The notes: generated by a model not told the origin, from the sequence alone. A DNA stretch of 64,000 nucleotides from Maridesulfovibrio sp. (GCF_963676065.1 NZ_OY780933.1:558001-622000); one strand, 5' to 3'; positions 35,361 to 45,341 are shown, counted from the first letter of the stretch. Numbers and translations: made by a program.

Positions 35361-35434
35361 GCGAAGCCCTAATAAAAAAGTTTGGGATTCAAACCCTTTT
35401 CAAAGGGTTTAAGGCCCCCGGCAGGATCGCCGAA
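35361..35434 (-). repeat. Dispersed repeat, copy D (inverted)
   Basis: The reverse complement resembles copy C, with the dyad 'aacccttttcaaagggtt' followed by 'ggcccccggcaggatcgcc'. C and D form an inverted pair about 53 bp apart, just beyond the valS stop, and could fold together. Confidence 0.65.
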
Positions 35435-35450
35435 GGCCTCCCTTGAATTC

Positions 35451-38105
35451 TTATTCCATTACACTGACGAGTCTATCTTTAAGCTCGGTCAGCTTTGCTT
35501 TCTTATCGTTAATTTCTTCCAGCTTGGCTTTTTCTTTTTCTACAACCGCTGCGGGAGCGTTGCTGACAAAACCCTTGTTGGATAATTTCTTTTCTATCAC
35601 AACAAGATCTTTGTCCAGCTTGGCAAATTCCTTATCCAGACGGGCGATCTCGGACTCGAAATCAACTGCGCCGGCCAGAGGTACGAAGAGTTCATTCCCC
35701 TGCACAACAGCGGTACCGGATGCGCTGGGTCCTTCCACATCAGAACCTGCGCTGACAGAATCCAGACGGGCGAGAGCCTTGATCAGCTCGGCGTTGTCAT
35801 TGATCAGAGCAGTTGTTTCTTCATTGGCTGTGCGTACGATGAGCTCCAGCTTCTTGGAAGGAGCGATGAGCAGCTCGGTACGGATATTACGCACAGCGGA
35901 AACGATTCCCTGAAACAGTTCCATCTGTTCAACTGCGGCTGCGTTGCGGCAGTTGTCACGTTTTTCAGGGTAGGCTTCAGTGGCGATATCACCGTTCTCG
36001 ATACCGGGAAGTACGGACCAGATTTCCTGAGTGACAAAAGGCATCACCGGATGCAGCAGGACCATGGTTTCTGAAAGAACAGTCCAGAGCACTTTCAGAG
36101 TCGCATCTTTACGGGAAGCGTCATCACTGTAGAGGTCCGGTTTGATCATTTCGAGATACCAGTCACAGAATTCGTTCCAGATGAACTTATACATGGTCTG
36201 GGCCACTTCATTGAAGCGGTAGGCTTCCACTGCTTCGCTCATGGTATCTTTCACTTCTTCGAGGCGATGCAGAATCCATGCGTTTGCGAGACCGGTTGCA
36301 TCTTCGAGTGAAGCTTCCGGCTTTTTGCCGTCAAGGTTCATAAGAGCGAACCGTGCGGAGTTCCAGATTTTGTTCACAAAATGGCGGTAACCTTCAATGC
36401 GCTGCTCGGAAAGTTTGATATCACGTCCCATCGCGGCAAAAGAAGTCAGGGTAAAACGCAGAGCGTCAGTACCGTACTTGTCGGACATTTCCAGCGGGTC
36501 AATTACGTTACCGGTGGACTTGGACATCTTTTTCCCGTGCTCATCGCGCACAAGGGCGTGAATATAAACATGGTGAAAAGGAATCTGATCCTGAAAATGA
36601 ATCCCCATCATCATCATGCGTGCAACCCAGAAGAAGAGGATATCGAATCCGGTAATCAGCACGGAAGTGGGATAGTACTTGGCCAGTTCCGGTGTTTCAT
36701 CAGGCCATCCAAGCGTGGAGAAAGGCCAGAGAGCGGAAGAGAACCATGTATCAAGTACGTCTTCTTCCTGTGTAAGCTTGGAAGATCCGCACTTGGTGCA
36801 TTCAGTAGGATCATCCATTGCAACGATGAGTTCGCCGCACTCTTCACAGGTCCATGCCGGGATACGGTGTCCCCACCAGATCTGACGGGAGATACACCAG
36901 TCGCGGATGTTATCCAGCCATTCGTAGTAGACCTTTTCCCAATTGGAAGGGAAAATCTGTGTTTCGGCAGGAACAGCGGCGCGGGCCTTTTCAGCCAGCG
37001 GCTTCATGGCTACGAACCACTGTTCGGAAACATGAGGTTCGATGACGGATTTACAGCGGTAACATTCACCTACGGAATGTTCGTGATCGTCAATGGAAAT
37101 GAGATAGCCTTCAGCCTTGAGGTCCTCGACGATAACATCACGCGCATCATCCTTGAACATGCCCCGGTATTTTTCAGGAGCATTTTCGTTGATGTTGCCG
37201 TCTTCGTCAAAAACAGCCAGCACTTCAAGATTGTGCTTGCGGCCGAGTTCCCAGTCATTCATGTCGTGGGCCGGGGTCACTTTCAGGGCGCCGGTACCGA
37301 ATTCCATATCTACGTAAGAGTCTCCGATGATGGGCAGCTCGCGACCGATAAGCGGCAGGATAGCTGTCTTGCCGATAAGGTGGTTGAAGCGGTCATCTTC
37401 GGGGTTGACGCAGATGGCGGTATCGCCAAGCATGGTTTCGGGACGGGTGGTGGCGATAATCAGCTCGCCGGAACCGTCGGAAAGTTTATATTTAATGTTG
37501 TAGAAATGTCCCGGTTTGGGGGAATGTTCCACTTCATCGTCAGCAAGAGCGGTGTGGCAGCGATTACACCAGTTGATGATGTAATTGCCCTTGTAGATAA
37601 GGCCCTCTTCGTAAAGTTGTACAAAAACCTTACGCACGGCCTTGGCGCGCTGTTCATCGAAGGTGAAGCATTCGCGGTCCCAGTCAACAGATGCGCCCAT
37701 GCGGCGAATCTGCTTGAGGATATGATCACCCTTTTCTTTTTTCCATTCCCAGACACGCTCGATAAATTTCTCGCGACCCAGATCGTCACGGGTTTTGCCT
37801 TCAGCCTTAAGCTGGCGCTCAACAACATTCTGGGTAGCGATTCCCGCATGGTCAGTGCCCGGAACCCAAAGAACATTCTTGCCCTGCTGGCGCTGGTAAC
37901 GGCACAGGATGTCCTGTAGGGTGAGATTCAGAGCATGGCCCATGTGCAGTACACCAGTGACATTAGGCGGTGGAATCACAATGGAGTAGGGATCGCCGTC
38001 AGCTTCGGGGTCGGGGGTGAAAGTTTTATTTTCTTCCCAGTGATCAAGCCACTTTTTTTCTACATCCCAAGGTTCATAGCCTTTGGGGAGGTTTGATTCG
38101 GCCAT
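35451..38105 (-). CDS. valS: Valyl-tRNA synthetase
   Basis: 884 residues, usual size. Class I synthetase charging tRNA-Val. The HIGH-type motif is HMGH within NVTGVLHMGHAL (near 50) and the KMSKS loop reads KKMSKSTGN (near 525). The editing domain lies between (TTRPETMLGDTAI). Two CxxC-type zinc-like pairs are visible (CEECGEL, CTKCGSS). The C-terminal coiled-coil arm ends at ELKDRLVSVME. AGGAG precedes the ATG. Confidence 0.97.
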   Translation of the reverse strand: MAESNLPKGYEPWDVEKKWLDHWEENKTFTPDPEADGDPYSIVIPPPNVTGVLHMGHALNLTLQDILCRYQRQQGKNVLWVPGTDHAGIATQNVVERQLKAEGKTRDDLGREKFIERVWEWKKEKGDHILKQIRRMGASVDWDRECFTFDEQRAKAVRKVFVQLYEEGLIYKGNYIINWCNRCHTALADDEVEHSPKPGHFYNIKYKLSDGSGELIIATTRPETMLGDTAICVNPEDDRFNHLIGKTAILPLIGRELPIIGDSYVDMEFGTGALKVTPAHDMNDWELGRKHNLEVLAVFDEDGNINENAPEKYRGMFKDDARDVIVEDLKAEGYLISIDDHEHSVGECYRCKSVIEPHVSEQWFVAMKPLAEKARAAVPAETQIFPSNWEKVYYEWLDNIRDWCISRQIWWGHRIPAWTCEECGELIVAMDDPTECTKCGSSKLTQEEDVLDTWFSSALWPFSTLGWPDETPELAKYYPTSVLITGFDILFFWVARMMMMGIHFQDQIPFHHVYIHALVRDEHGKKMSKSTGNVIDPLEMSDKYGTDALRFTLTSFAAMGRDIKLSEQRIEGYRHFVNKIWNSARFALMNLDGKKPEASLEDATGLANAWILHRLEEVKDTMSEAVEAYRFNEVAQTMYKFIWNEFCDWYLEMIKPDLYSDDASRKDATLKVLWTVLSETMVLLHPVMPFVTQEIWSVLPGIENGDIATEAYPEKRDNCRNAAAVEQMELFQGIVSAVRNIRTELLIAPSKKLELIVRTANEETTALINDNAELIKALARLDSVSAGSDVEGPSASGTAVVQGNELFVPLAGAVDFESEIARLDKEFAKLDKDLVVIEKKLSNKGFVSNAPAAVVEKEKAKLEEINDKKAKLTELKDRLVSVME

Positions 38106-38333
38106 TTAATGACTCCTGTTCAAATATAAATTCTTAAACACAGAAACACGTACCGGATCGCTGTAATTCAACTTTCCGCTGCGTAAAATGTATTAAGTTG
38201 GTTTTATAATAAAATTTATAAAAAAAGATGTGCTTTTCCTGCCCTGTTTTTACGTGTATTTACGGATCAGGTCCGGGAACAAAGCACTCGCCTCGTTAAC
38301 TTGCGCTACACACATTTATAAAGAGACACGAAC

Positions 38334-39596
38334 ATGTCAAGTATCTATATATTATGGGACGACGCCCACATATGGGGACTGCTTATAAAAAGAGCCCTTG
38401 AATCATGGAATGTCGACCACGAACTGGTGCGTGGGCATCAAATAGCGCAAGGGCTGCTTTCAGGCAAGCCTCCGGCGGCACTTATCGTACCTGGAGGCTG
38501 GGCCAAAGGAAAAGCAATGAAACTCGGCGGTCCGGGAATCCTTGAAATTCAGAAGTATGTAAGCGAAGGCGGAAACTATCTCGGATTCTGTGGCGGAGCA
38601 GGTCTGGGTCTTTCAAAGACCGGTGGGCTGGGCCTAAGCTGCTGGCAGCGCAAAGGCTTTGAAAACAGGCTGCACCATTTTTTAAGTGGACACATCAATG
38701 TACAGCTGGACCAGAGCAGCCCGCTGGTTCCGGACGCTCTGGGAGAAAACGCCTTGATTCCGGTCTGGTGGCCGGGACAGTTTTCACCGAACAAATGTGA
38801 TTCAACCGCAGCCCTTGGACGCTACCGCGAACCGGGTAACGACTTCTGGGTCGCAGATCTGTGCATAAGTTCACTGCCTGAGGGGACTCTTAACGACTGG
38901 CACAACATGTACGGAATATCGCTGCTGCCGGAATTCCTGCATGACCGCCCGGCGGTTGTTACCGGGAATAAGGGCAAAGGGAGATTTATTCTCAGCTATC
39001 CTCATCTGGAAACACCGGCATCAGCACAGGCCAACATCTGGCTTTCGCACATTCTTGACCGCATGCTGGGACAGAAAACGCAAGAACGCCCCACTTTACC
39101 GGCATGGGAACTTACCGACACTCCTTTAATATGGAAAGATCCGGATCTTGTTTCCGTGCGCAATTCTCTGGAAAAAATCATCGCAACCGGACAAGGTCAT
39201 TTTCTGCTCTTCTGGCGCAACCCATGGCTGCTGGGCTGGAGAAGAGGAATTCCCGGGGCGGCGCTGAACAGCCTCTATGCCCTTATCTGCAAGGTAACTT
39301 CACACACCCCCAATGATGCTGCCATAGAAAAGTGGAACTCATGCAAAGCCGATTTCATGAAGTACATGAACCTCTTTGAAGAAGGTGTTACAGGATACTT
39401 ACTCGCTGAACGCTTTGCCATGACCATGCGTTCACTTGAACCGGAGACTTTCTTCCCCAAGGCATTACGCGAACAGCGCAACGGGCTTTTCGGCCCTCCT
39501 CCCGGAGCTGGCGGGATCTACGCAAAATTGCTTTATATGCTCGAAGACCTTGTTTGGGAGATGTGCAGGAAAGAGCAGAATGCGACTGAGCTGTAA
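38334..39596 (+). CDS. BPL_N / glutamine-amidotransferase-like protein
   Basis: 420 residues. The first ~240 have a flavodoxin-like class I amidotransferase fold (IYILWDDAHIWG, ALIVPGGWAKGKAM, NYLGFCGGAGLGLS with a nucleophile-like Cys). This matches the biotin-protein-ligase N-terminal (BPL_N) family, though no biotin ligase domain follows. The C-terminal ~170 residues are helical and unrecognised. A PGGW...GFCGG arrangement is seen, but a catalytic His-Glu pair is uncertain. The gene is alone. Confidence 0.75.
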   Translation: MSSIYILWDDAHIWGLLIKRALESWNVDHELVRGHQIAQGLLSGKPPAALIVPGGWAKGKAMKLGGPGILEIQKYVSEGGNYLGFCGGAGLGLSKTGGLGLSCWQRKGFENRLHHFLSGHINVQLDQSSPLVPDALGENALIPVWWPGQFSPNKCDSTAALGRYREPGNDFWVADLCISSLPEGTLNDWHNMYGISLLPEFLHDRPAVVTGNKGKGRFILSYPHLETPASAQANIWLSHILDRMLGQKTQERPTLPAWELTDTPLIWKDPDLVSVRNSLEKIIATGQGHFLLFWRNPWLLGWRRGIPGAALNSLYALICKVTSHTPNDAAIEKWNSCKADFMKYMNLFEEGVTGYLLAERFAMTMRSLEPETFFPKALREQRNGLFGPPPGAGGIYAKLLYMLEDLVWEMCRKEQNATEL

Positions 39597-39705
39597 AGCA
39601 ATAGTTGCATTTGAATAAAAAATAAATCTAATATATGGATTAAGTACATATACTTCTCCAATTTCGGCATAACGGTATGAGCTTAACACATAGGTAATGT
39701 GATAC

Positions 39706-41667
39706 ATGACAGACCGAGAGTCTCCCGTACGACAAGCTGACCTACGCAACAAAAGCGACAATAAAATTGTCGAGAGCCGTAATGCCATGCTGGAATTCCA
39801 GCTTACCCCTGATAAAATGGCCGCTTATATTTCCGCCTACACCCCTGCGGAAGGAGACGGAGCGCCCCTATCCATTGAACTGATGCAATCCGAACTGAAA
39901 CGCTCCGGCATAGAAGGAGAACTGGATCACGACGGGGCTATGTTTGCTTTGAAGAGGGCGGGAGAAGGAAAAAGTATTATCAATGTGGCCCTTGTGCGGG
40001 CCCTTTACCCCCAGAACGCGGAAGATGGCCAGATCATAACTGACGCGGATTTCAGCTTCCCGGTACTTCCGGGCATGGAATTCGGAACCCTGCACGAAGC
40101 ACTCCCCTCCAGTCCGGGCAGAAACCTGCAAGGAGAGGAAATTCCCGCCACAGAAACACATACTCCGAAGCCGATAACCCTCGCCGGAGCAGAAGAATGC
40201 AACTGCATCCTTGACCCGGGTAACAAAAAGCTGATCGCCAACACCTATGGCCTTGTAAAAATAGAAGAGCAGCAGATTAAGGTTGAGCCGCTTATTAAGG
40301 TTTCTGCCGACTTTATGAATGTTTCCACCATGCTCTATCCGCATGACTGTTTCGGCAGGCGCTATGATCTTAGCGCGCTTGAACCCGCTTTAAATCAAAT
40401 GGATATTTCCCGTCCTTTGCAGCATATGGCCGGACAGGCAGCCTTAAAAAAAGCCCGCGAAACAGGTCAGGCTCAAGAGGCGGTCATAGTACGAGGAACT
40501 GAACCGCTTCCCGGCAGAGACGGATATTTTGAATTTAACCGCAAAGACGTTATCCGCTCCTCCGTAGGCACTACCGGAGATGATGACCGCGTAGATTTTA
40601 AGGAACGCGGGGTTCATCCCATGGTCGGTCCCGGAGATATAATCGGCAAAATCCATCCTCCGGTTGAGGGTAAGGCCGGGGAGGATGTTTATGGAAGACT
40701 GACTCCCCCTCCCGGCGGCAATCCCCTAGAAATAAAAACCGGGTCTCACGTTGCCCCCATGCCGGACGGGATTACCTACAAAGCCACGGAGACAGGCATC
40801 GTCCAGCTTCAGGATAATATCATTGCGGTCAAAGATGTTCTGGAAACCAAGGGTGATGTCGATTATTCCACCGGGAATATCAAGCTGGAGAAGGGCTCGG
40901 TCCATGTAAACGGCTCCATCAGGGAAGGATTTACCGTGGAAGTCCCGGACCATATTGTAGTCAAAGACTCCGTTGAAGGAGCCCACATCACCTCCGGGGG
41001 AGATATTGAAGTCAAGGGAGGGCTGGTCATGTCCGGCAAGGGCGTAGCCAAGGCGGGTGGAACAATTACAGCCCAATTCGCGTCCAACGCCCGTATTGAA
41101 TGCAACGATGAAGTTATTATCGCCCATGAGATCAGCAACTGCCTTATTCGCTGCAAGGGACCGATCAGCGCACTCGGCGGCAGGGGTACTATCCAAGGAG
41201 GAGTCGTCACTTCAGAGGTCGGCATTGAAACCAATGAAATCGGATCAGAAATAGGTGTAAAAACAGTTGTCGCCATCAACGCCAAGCAAAAGGTAAACAC
41301 GAAACTGGTGAAGGAAAGGGAACAATTGCGGGAACGGCTTATGAAAATAAACTCCGTTGTTGGTCAGGGTGATAATGAAACCATCCTCAAATCCACTCCC
41401 CCGGCCAAGCAGGAACAGATGCAACAGATTCTCATGCTCCGCGGTCGCATTAAGCTGAAGCTTAAAGAGATACGCAAGCAGCTTTCCAAAGAACTTAACG
41501 ACTACTACAAGTCACTTGAGAAGCTTTCCATACGGGTTCACCGCAAAGTACATCCCGGCGTGGAAATCAAGATCGGGGGAAAAACGGTACAGATCAGCAA
41601 GCCCGTCCCGCGAATGAAATTCCGGTTTGATGCCGATGCGCGGACCATTATCGCAACAAAATTTTAA
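39706..41667 (+). CDS. FapA (DUF342) family protein
   Basis: 653 residues. The C-terminal two thirds match FapA/DUF342: GVHPMVGPGDIIGKIHPPVEGKAGEDVYGR, then a right-handed beta-helix region (VDYSTGNIKLEKGSVHVNGSIREGF, GGDIEVKGGLVMSG) and a coiled coil with KIGGKTVQISKPVPRM. Related proteins bear on flagellar or polymer surface regulation, but the function is not settled. The ribosome site at 39706 is weak; ATG 39787 is an alternative, which would remove 27 residues. Confidence 0.85.
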   Translation: MTDRESPVRQADLRNKSDNKIVESRNAMLEFQLTPDKMAAYISAYTPAEGDGAPLSIELMQSELKRSGIEGELDHDGAMFALKRAGEGKSIINVALVRALYPQNAEDGQIITDADFSFPVLPGMEFGTLHEALPSSPGRNLQGEEIPATETHTPKPITLAGAEECNCILDPGNKKLIANTYGLVKIEEQQIKVEPLIKVSADFMNVSTMLYPHDCFGRRYDLSALEPALNQMDISRPLQHMAGQAALKKARETGQAQEAVIVRGTEPLPGRDGYFEFNRKDVIRSSVGTTGDDDRVDFKERGVHPMVGPGDIIGKIHPPVEGKAGEDVYGRLTPPPGGNPLEIKTGSHVAPMPDGITYKATETGIVQLQDNIIAVKDVLETKGDVDYSTGNIKLEKGSVHVNGSIREGFTVEVPDHIVVKDSVEGAHITSGGDIEVKGGLVMSGKGVAKAGGTITAQFASNARIECNDEVIIAHEISNCLIRCKGPISALGGRGTIQGGVVTSEVGIETNEIGSEIGVKTVVAINAKQKVNTKLVKEREQLRERLMKINSVVGQGDNETILKSTPPAKQEQMQQILMLRGRIKLKLKEIRKQLSKELNDYYKSLEKLSIRVHRKVHPGVEIKIGGKTVQISKPVPRMKFRFDADARTIIATKF

Positions 41668-41697
41668 ATTCGATCTTAACCGCAAATCCGGCGACAA

Positions 41698-43485
41698 CTA
41701 CCCCTTTGTAGAGATCAAACGCCCGGTATCATCAGCGGGATCATCAAAGTCGAAATCAAAACTATCCTCAAAAGTATCGACCAATTCCTTTTTTACTTCC
41801 AGCTCAAGCTCAGTTCGGGGAGCAGGTTCAGGCAGCCACGGCCCTGGAAGCGAGGTTTCCGGAATCAGGTAGGACCGGACCGTATTTTCAATAACCCGAT
41901 CATTCACATCGTTCCAGTTAGCAAAGAGTCCAGAGTCTTCATCTTCCAACAAATCCCGGACCTTATCAGGATCGGCAAGTAGTGCATCGTAAAACGCCTC
42001 GGAATCAAACCAGAGAAGCTTATCTTCCTTCACTTCCTTGAGACCCATCCATTCCAGATCAACTTTATTGTCCGTTACCGGATCGCGCCACATATCGGCG
42101 AATCCCTCACGAAAAAGATCTTCGGAAGGCAGTATGGATTTGCGCAGATCGTTGTAACCATCAGTTACCAGCCCTACATTCTTTTCCATCTCAGTCACGG
42201 CGTCCATCACTCTCAAGGGCAGGCTGTCGCCGAAATTTCCATCCAGTTCGACCTTTACCCGACCCCGATCCAAGGCAAATTCACCGGGCGCACGCACTTC
42301 CTTATACCCGTCAACTGTCATCTGCGCATCCGCGCCGGGATGAGCGGTCACATTCAGTCCAAGCGCATCAAGTCCTGAACCGGGGTCCAGAACCAACCGC
42401 TCACCTATCTTGGGACTGACAGCAGTGAGACTTAGCGCCTTACCGTCGATGAGATAATAATCATCTCCGGTATAAACCGGTGAAACCAGACGGCCATCAA
42501 CGACCTCGGCAGTAATCTTATCCGAAACAGAAGCGGCTCTATCGGCAATACGATTCAGCACCGTATTCCAATCATCACCCGCTTCTACATAAAAATCGAT
42601 GCTCCCGGATTCGGAGCCGATTGTATAATCAATGGAATGATCGCCGGTAGTCAGGGTTGTTATGGCGTTGGCATCGAAAGATTTGCTCAAGAATTGAGAT
42701 GGGCCGCCGGATGACGCTTCGGAAAGATTATAAAGCCCCTCTTCCGCCGGGCCGATAGGCTTGTTGGTGGCGTAAAGATCCAGATTGGAAATCAGATGAC
42801 CGCTGCTGTCACGAAAAGAAAGTTTGTTGGCGATATCAAGAGGTAAGGTACTGTCTCCGCGGTTCTCTTCAGTAACGACGTAAGCGGTGTTCACGGAAAA
42901 AGCCAGCGCAGAACCTATGCCCAACAGATCGTCCGGATTTGAACCTACCGCGCTCTGCTTGAATATGCGCGCCTGTACCGGGAGAGAGCTTTCATTTACC
43001 GCATCACGAACCGCTTCGAGCACTTCGTCATTAGTCATCCCCTCGACAACATCGACTTCAAGTTTTTTTGAGGAAGCGCCCAACGTCATATCAAATTTAT
43101 ACGTACCGGCATCAAGAGCAGTTTCAGCCTCACCGCTAAAACCTCGTGAATAATAGCGGTAGTAGCGCTGCACATCGTCCTTATCAGTCAGGGACGCAGA
43201 AACATTTTTATCCAGCAGGGGATCATTGACTACAAGGCGGGAACTGCTCAGGGTAAAGCCCTGATCCGGCCAGCGGAAAGAAGCGAGAGTTTCGCTTAGT
43301 GATTTGACCTTCGACTGCACCTCCATAGCCACCGAAGGTGCGGTCAATTCATATTTATTTTTCAGTAAGGCACGGCTGAACCTTTCATCCCAGTATGAAT
43401 CCGGGAAGACTCTTAGCAGGGAATCAGATTTGTTCTCCGACTCCGCTATCCTGAGATTGGTTCCGTCCAGTGTCAGTTCCGCCAC
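41698..43485 (-). CDS. FliD-like flagellar protein (tentative)
   Basis: About 595 residues starting at GTG 43485 (VAELTLDGTNLRIAE), preceded by GGAGATGAGG inside truA. Repeated beta modules (GTYKFDMTLGASSKKLEVDVVEG, GDHSIDYTIGSESGSIDFYVEAGDDWNTVLNRIAD) resemble flagellin_IN/FliD insertion domains. The end AFYDALLADPDKVRDLLEDEDSGLFANW resembles the FliD C-terminus, where the number of 'missing' residues is counted before the last helix. Neighbouring fliJ and motE-like genes support a flagellar role. It overlaps truA by 62 bp. Not a standard FliD by length. Confidence 0.6.
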   Translation of the reverse strand: MAELTLDGTNLRIAESENKSDSLLRVFPDSYWDERFSRALLKNKYELTAPSVAMEVQSKVKSLSETLASFRWPDQGFTLSSSRLVVNDPLLDKNVSASLTDKDDVQRYYRYYSRGFSGEAETALDAGTYKFDMTLGASSKKLEVDVVEGMTNDEVLEAVRDAVNESSLPVQARIFKQSAVGSNPDDLLGIGSALAFSVNTAYVVTEENRGDSTLPLDIANKLSFRDSSGHLISNLDLYATNKPIGPAEEGLYNLSEASSGGPSQFLSKSFDANAITTLTTGDHSIDYTIGSESGSIDFYVEAGDDWNTVLNRIADRAASVSDKITAEVVDGRLVSPVYTGDDYYLIDGKALSLTAVSPKIGERLVLDPGSGLDALGLNVTAHPGADAQMTVDGYKEVRAPGEFALDRGRVKVELDGNFGDSLPLRVMDAVTEMEKNVGLVTDGYNDLRKSILPSEDLFREGFADMWRDPVTDNKVDLEWMGLKEVKEDKLLWFDSEAFYDALLADPDKVRDLLEDEDSGLFANWNDVNDRVIENTVRSYLIPETSLPGPWLPEPAPRTELELEVKKELVDTFEDSFDFDFDDPADDTGRLISTKG

Positions 43486-44236
43486 AACCCTCATCTCCAT
43501 AGTAAACACCGGCCATACACAAGCCCTGAGCTGGAGCTGTGGCCGGTGCCGCAGTTCTGTCCTTCATCTGTAATAATGATCGGACACTTTCGGGTTTGGC
43601 TTTACCCCTCCCGATAGTGACCAGACAGCCGGTTATGTTGCGGACCATTTGTTTCAGAAAACCGGAGCCGCAGATTTCCAGAACCATCTCCTGCGCGTTC
43701 TGACCGGGGTAGCGTTTAAAATCGTGAATTGTACGGACGGTGGATTTGATCAAAGTACCGGTATTTTGAAATGAGGAAAAATCGTGCTCACCCAGAAAAT
43801 ACTGCATGCCCTTATCAATTGCTTCAAAATCAAGGGGGCCGCATTTCCAGACATAGTGTCTGCGCCACGGCAGGAAAAAGTTATTTTCCAGCCACAGGGT
43901 GTAGGTATAAGTCTTGTGGACAGCATTGTAGCGGGAATGAAAATCGGAAGAAACAGGTATCGCCTGTAATACGGTCACATCATCAGGCAGCAGGGAATTA
44001 AGAGCCCTTTGCCAAAGTACCGATGCGAATCGATCTTCCACGTCAAAGTGGGCAATCTGCCCCAGCGCATGCACACCGCTATCGGTGCGCCCTGACCCGT
44101 GAACGCGGACCGGGCTGCCGGTTACGCGGGCGATGGATTTTTCAAGTTCACCCTGAACGGTGCGTAGATTCGGCTGCAGCTGCCAGCCGCAAAAGTCCGT
44201 ACCGTCATAAGCGATAATAAGTTTAATTCTCTGCAT
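43424..44236 (-). CDS. truA: tRNA pseudouridine(38-40) synthase
   Basis: 270 residues. It isomerises uridines 38-40 in tRNA anticodon stems. The catalytic aspartate lies in GSGRTDSGVHALGQ, and the fold motifs IAYDGTDFCGWQLQ and GSGFLKQMVRNITGCLV are present. About 20 extra C-terminal residues (EGCGGTDTGRNQSQD) arise where its frame runs through the start of the next gene. Set among flagellar-like genes. Confidence 0.95.
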   Translation of the reverse strand: MQRIKLIIAYDGTDFCGWQLQPNLRTVQGELEKSIARVTGSPVRVHGSGRTDSGVHALGQIAHFDVEDRFASVLWQRALNSLLPDDVTVLQAIPVSSDFHSRYNAVHKTYTYTLWLENNFFLPWRRHYVWKCGPLDFEAIDKGMQYFLGEHDFSSFQNTGTLIKSTVRTIHDFKRYPGQNAQEMVLEICGSGFLKQMVRNITGCLVTIGRGKAKPESVRSLLQMKDRTAAPATAPAQGLCMAGVYYGDEGCGGTDTGRNQSQDSGVGEQI

Positions 44237-44268
44237 TTCGGATTTCGACGCCCCTGCCGGAGCGTAAT

Positions 44269-44955
44269 TTACTTACCTTCCAAGGGAGTCTGCAGCTTGG
44301 TCAGTTCTTCGGAGAGCTTGGCGGCTTTTTTGGGTGCGACATATCCAAGAATGGCACCGGCACTCCGTCCACGCATGCCGGACAAAATTTTGACAGCAAG
44401 GTCGGTATCTAGGGATTCTATAACCTGTGCAGCCTGCTTGGCTTTCATGGCAGTATAAACGCCGACCAGATGCTTAATCTTTTTATCCTTAAGCACATCA
44501 GCTTCAGCGATCATCTTCTTTAGACGTTTTTCAAGGGAGTTAAGCTCCGCAAGTTTTTTATCCAGATTCTGCTCAAGAGTACGCAGGGAGCGTTCCTTGC
44601 GGGCCAGTTCATCTTCCTTGGCCTTCAAAGCTTTCCAGTCTGCCTCGGGCATACCGGAGGGTCTGGCGGATTCGGTTTTAGTTTTGGAAGCTTTGTCTTT
44701 GACTTTCGGCTCTGCGGCGATTGCCTGCGGGGGAGTAACAACATCATGAACTACGTTGCTTTCCACCACAGCCTCCACAACCTGCTGCACATTCTTGGAA
44801 TGGCCGCTAAGATCAAACCCGATAGAGCCGATTAGAGAGAGCTTGAAAATAGCTAGAAAAATTAAACAAACAAGGATCTTAGAAATTTTCAGGTTTGAAA
44901 CGAATTGTTGCCATTTCGTCGAACTCTTTTTGTTCCTTGAGGTTTTCTTCTTCAT
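44269..44955 (-). CDS. MotE-like membrane protein (MgtE N-domain type)
   Basis: 228 residues. Basic N-terminus, one membrane segment (about 27-48, ILVCLIFLAIFKLSLIGSI), a Lys/Ala-rich linker, a coiled coil (~105-150) and a C-terminal MgtE-N-like domain (HLVGVYTAMKAKQAAQVIESLD, LAVKILSGMRGRSAGAILGYV). This arrangement is typical of the flagellar stator chaperone MotE, exported-face domain included. The ATG lies 77 bp inside fliJ with no strong ribosome site, implying translational coupling. Confidence 0.8.
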   Translation of the reverse strand: MKKKTSRNKKSSTKWQQFVSNLKISKILVCLIFLAIFKLSLIGSIGFDLSGHSKNVQQVVEAVVESNVVHDVVTPPQAIAAEPKVKDKASKTKTESARPSGMPEADWKALKAKEDELARKERSLRTLEQNLDKKLAELNSLEKRLKKMIAEADVLKDKKIKHLVGVYTAMKAKQAAQVIESLDTDLAVKILSGMRGRSAGAILGYVAPKKAAKLSEELTKLQTPLEGK

Positions 44956-45316
44956 AATATTTCTTCGCCTGATTCTCTTTTAGCTTTTCGAGCAGTTTAC
45001 GATCTTTTGACTTTCTTACAGCTTCTGCCCTACATTTCTGCAAATTAAGGGCCAACTGCTTTAAACGATTCTGGATAGTATGCAAATCCTCTTTAAGGGC
45101 TAGATCATACTGCTGCCAGAGCCACATATCATTGGCTGAAAGATTCTCGTATCTTTTTTTTTGGTGGGCGGAAATCAATTCTTCAACAGTAAGGAGCTTT
45201 TTCTTCTGCTCCTGATGCAAACGCAGGGCTTCCGCAAGGGCAAGCCGGGCCTGCTCTTCTGCCTGTTCCCTGAACTCCAGAACCTTTTCTAGTTTGAAAA
45301 CATAAGGTTTGGGCAT
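44879..45316 (-). CDS. fliJ: Flagellar export chaperone FliJ
   Basis: 145 residues, almost entirely one coiled coil: FKLEKVLEFREQAEEQARLAL, AEALRLHQEQKKKLL, then LKQLALNLQKCRAEAVRKSKDRKLLEKLKE. FliJ links the FliI ATPase to the export gate and escorts hook chaperones. fliI, its usual upstream neighbour, is not present here. The 3' end overlaps the motE-like gene by 77 bp. Confidence 0.85.
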   Translation of the reverse strand: MPKPYVFKLEKVLEFREQAEEQARLALAEALRLHQEQKKKLLTVEELISAHQKKRYENLSANDMWLWQQYDLALKEDLHTIQNRLKQLALNLQKCRAEAVRKSKDRKLLEKLKENQAKKYYEEENLKEQKEFDEMATIRFKPENF

Positions 45317-45341
45317 ACTATGAATTGATCACCGTAACAGA

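Noticed and set aside
36381-37919. 512-codon open frame antisense to valS
   Set aside because: No recognisable motif or ribosome site; valS on the other strand has all class I synthetase signatures.
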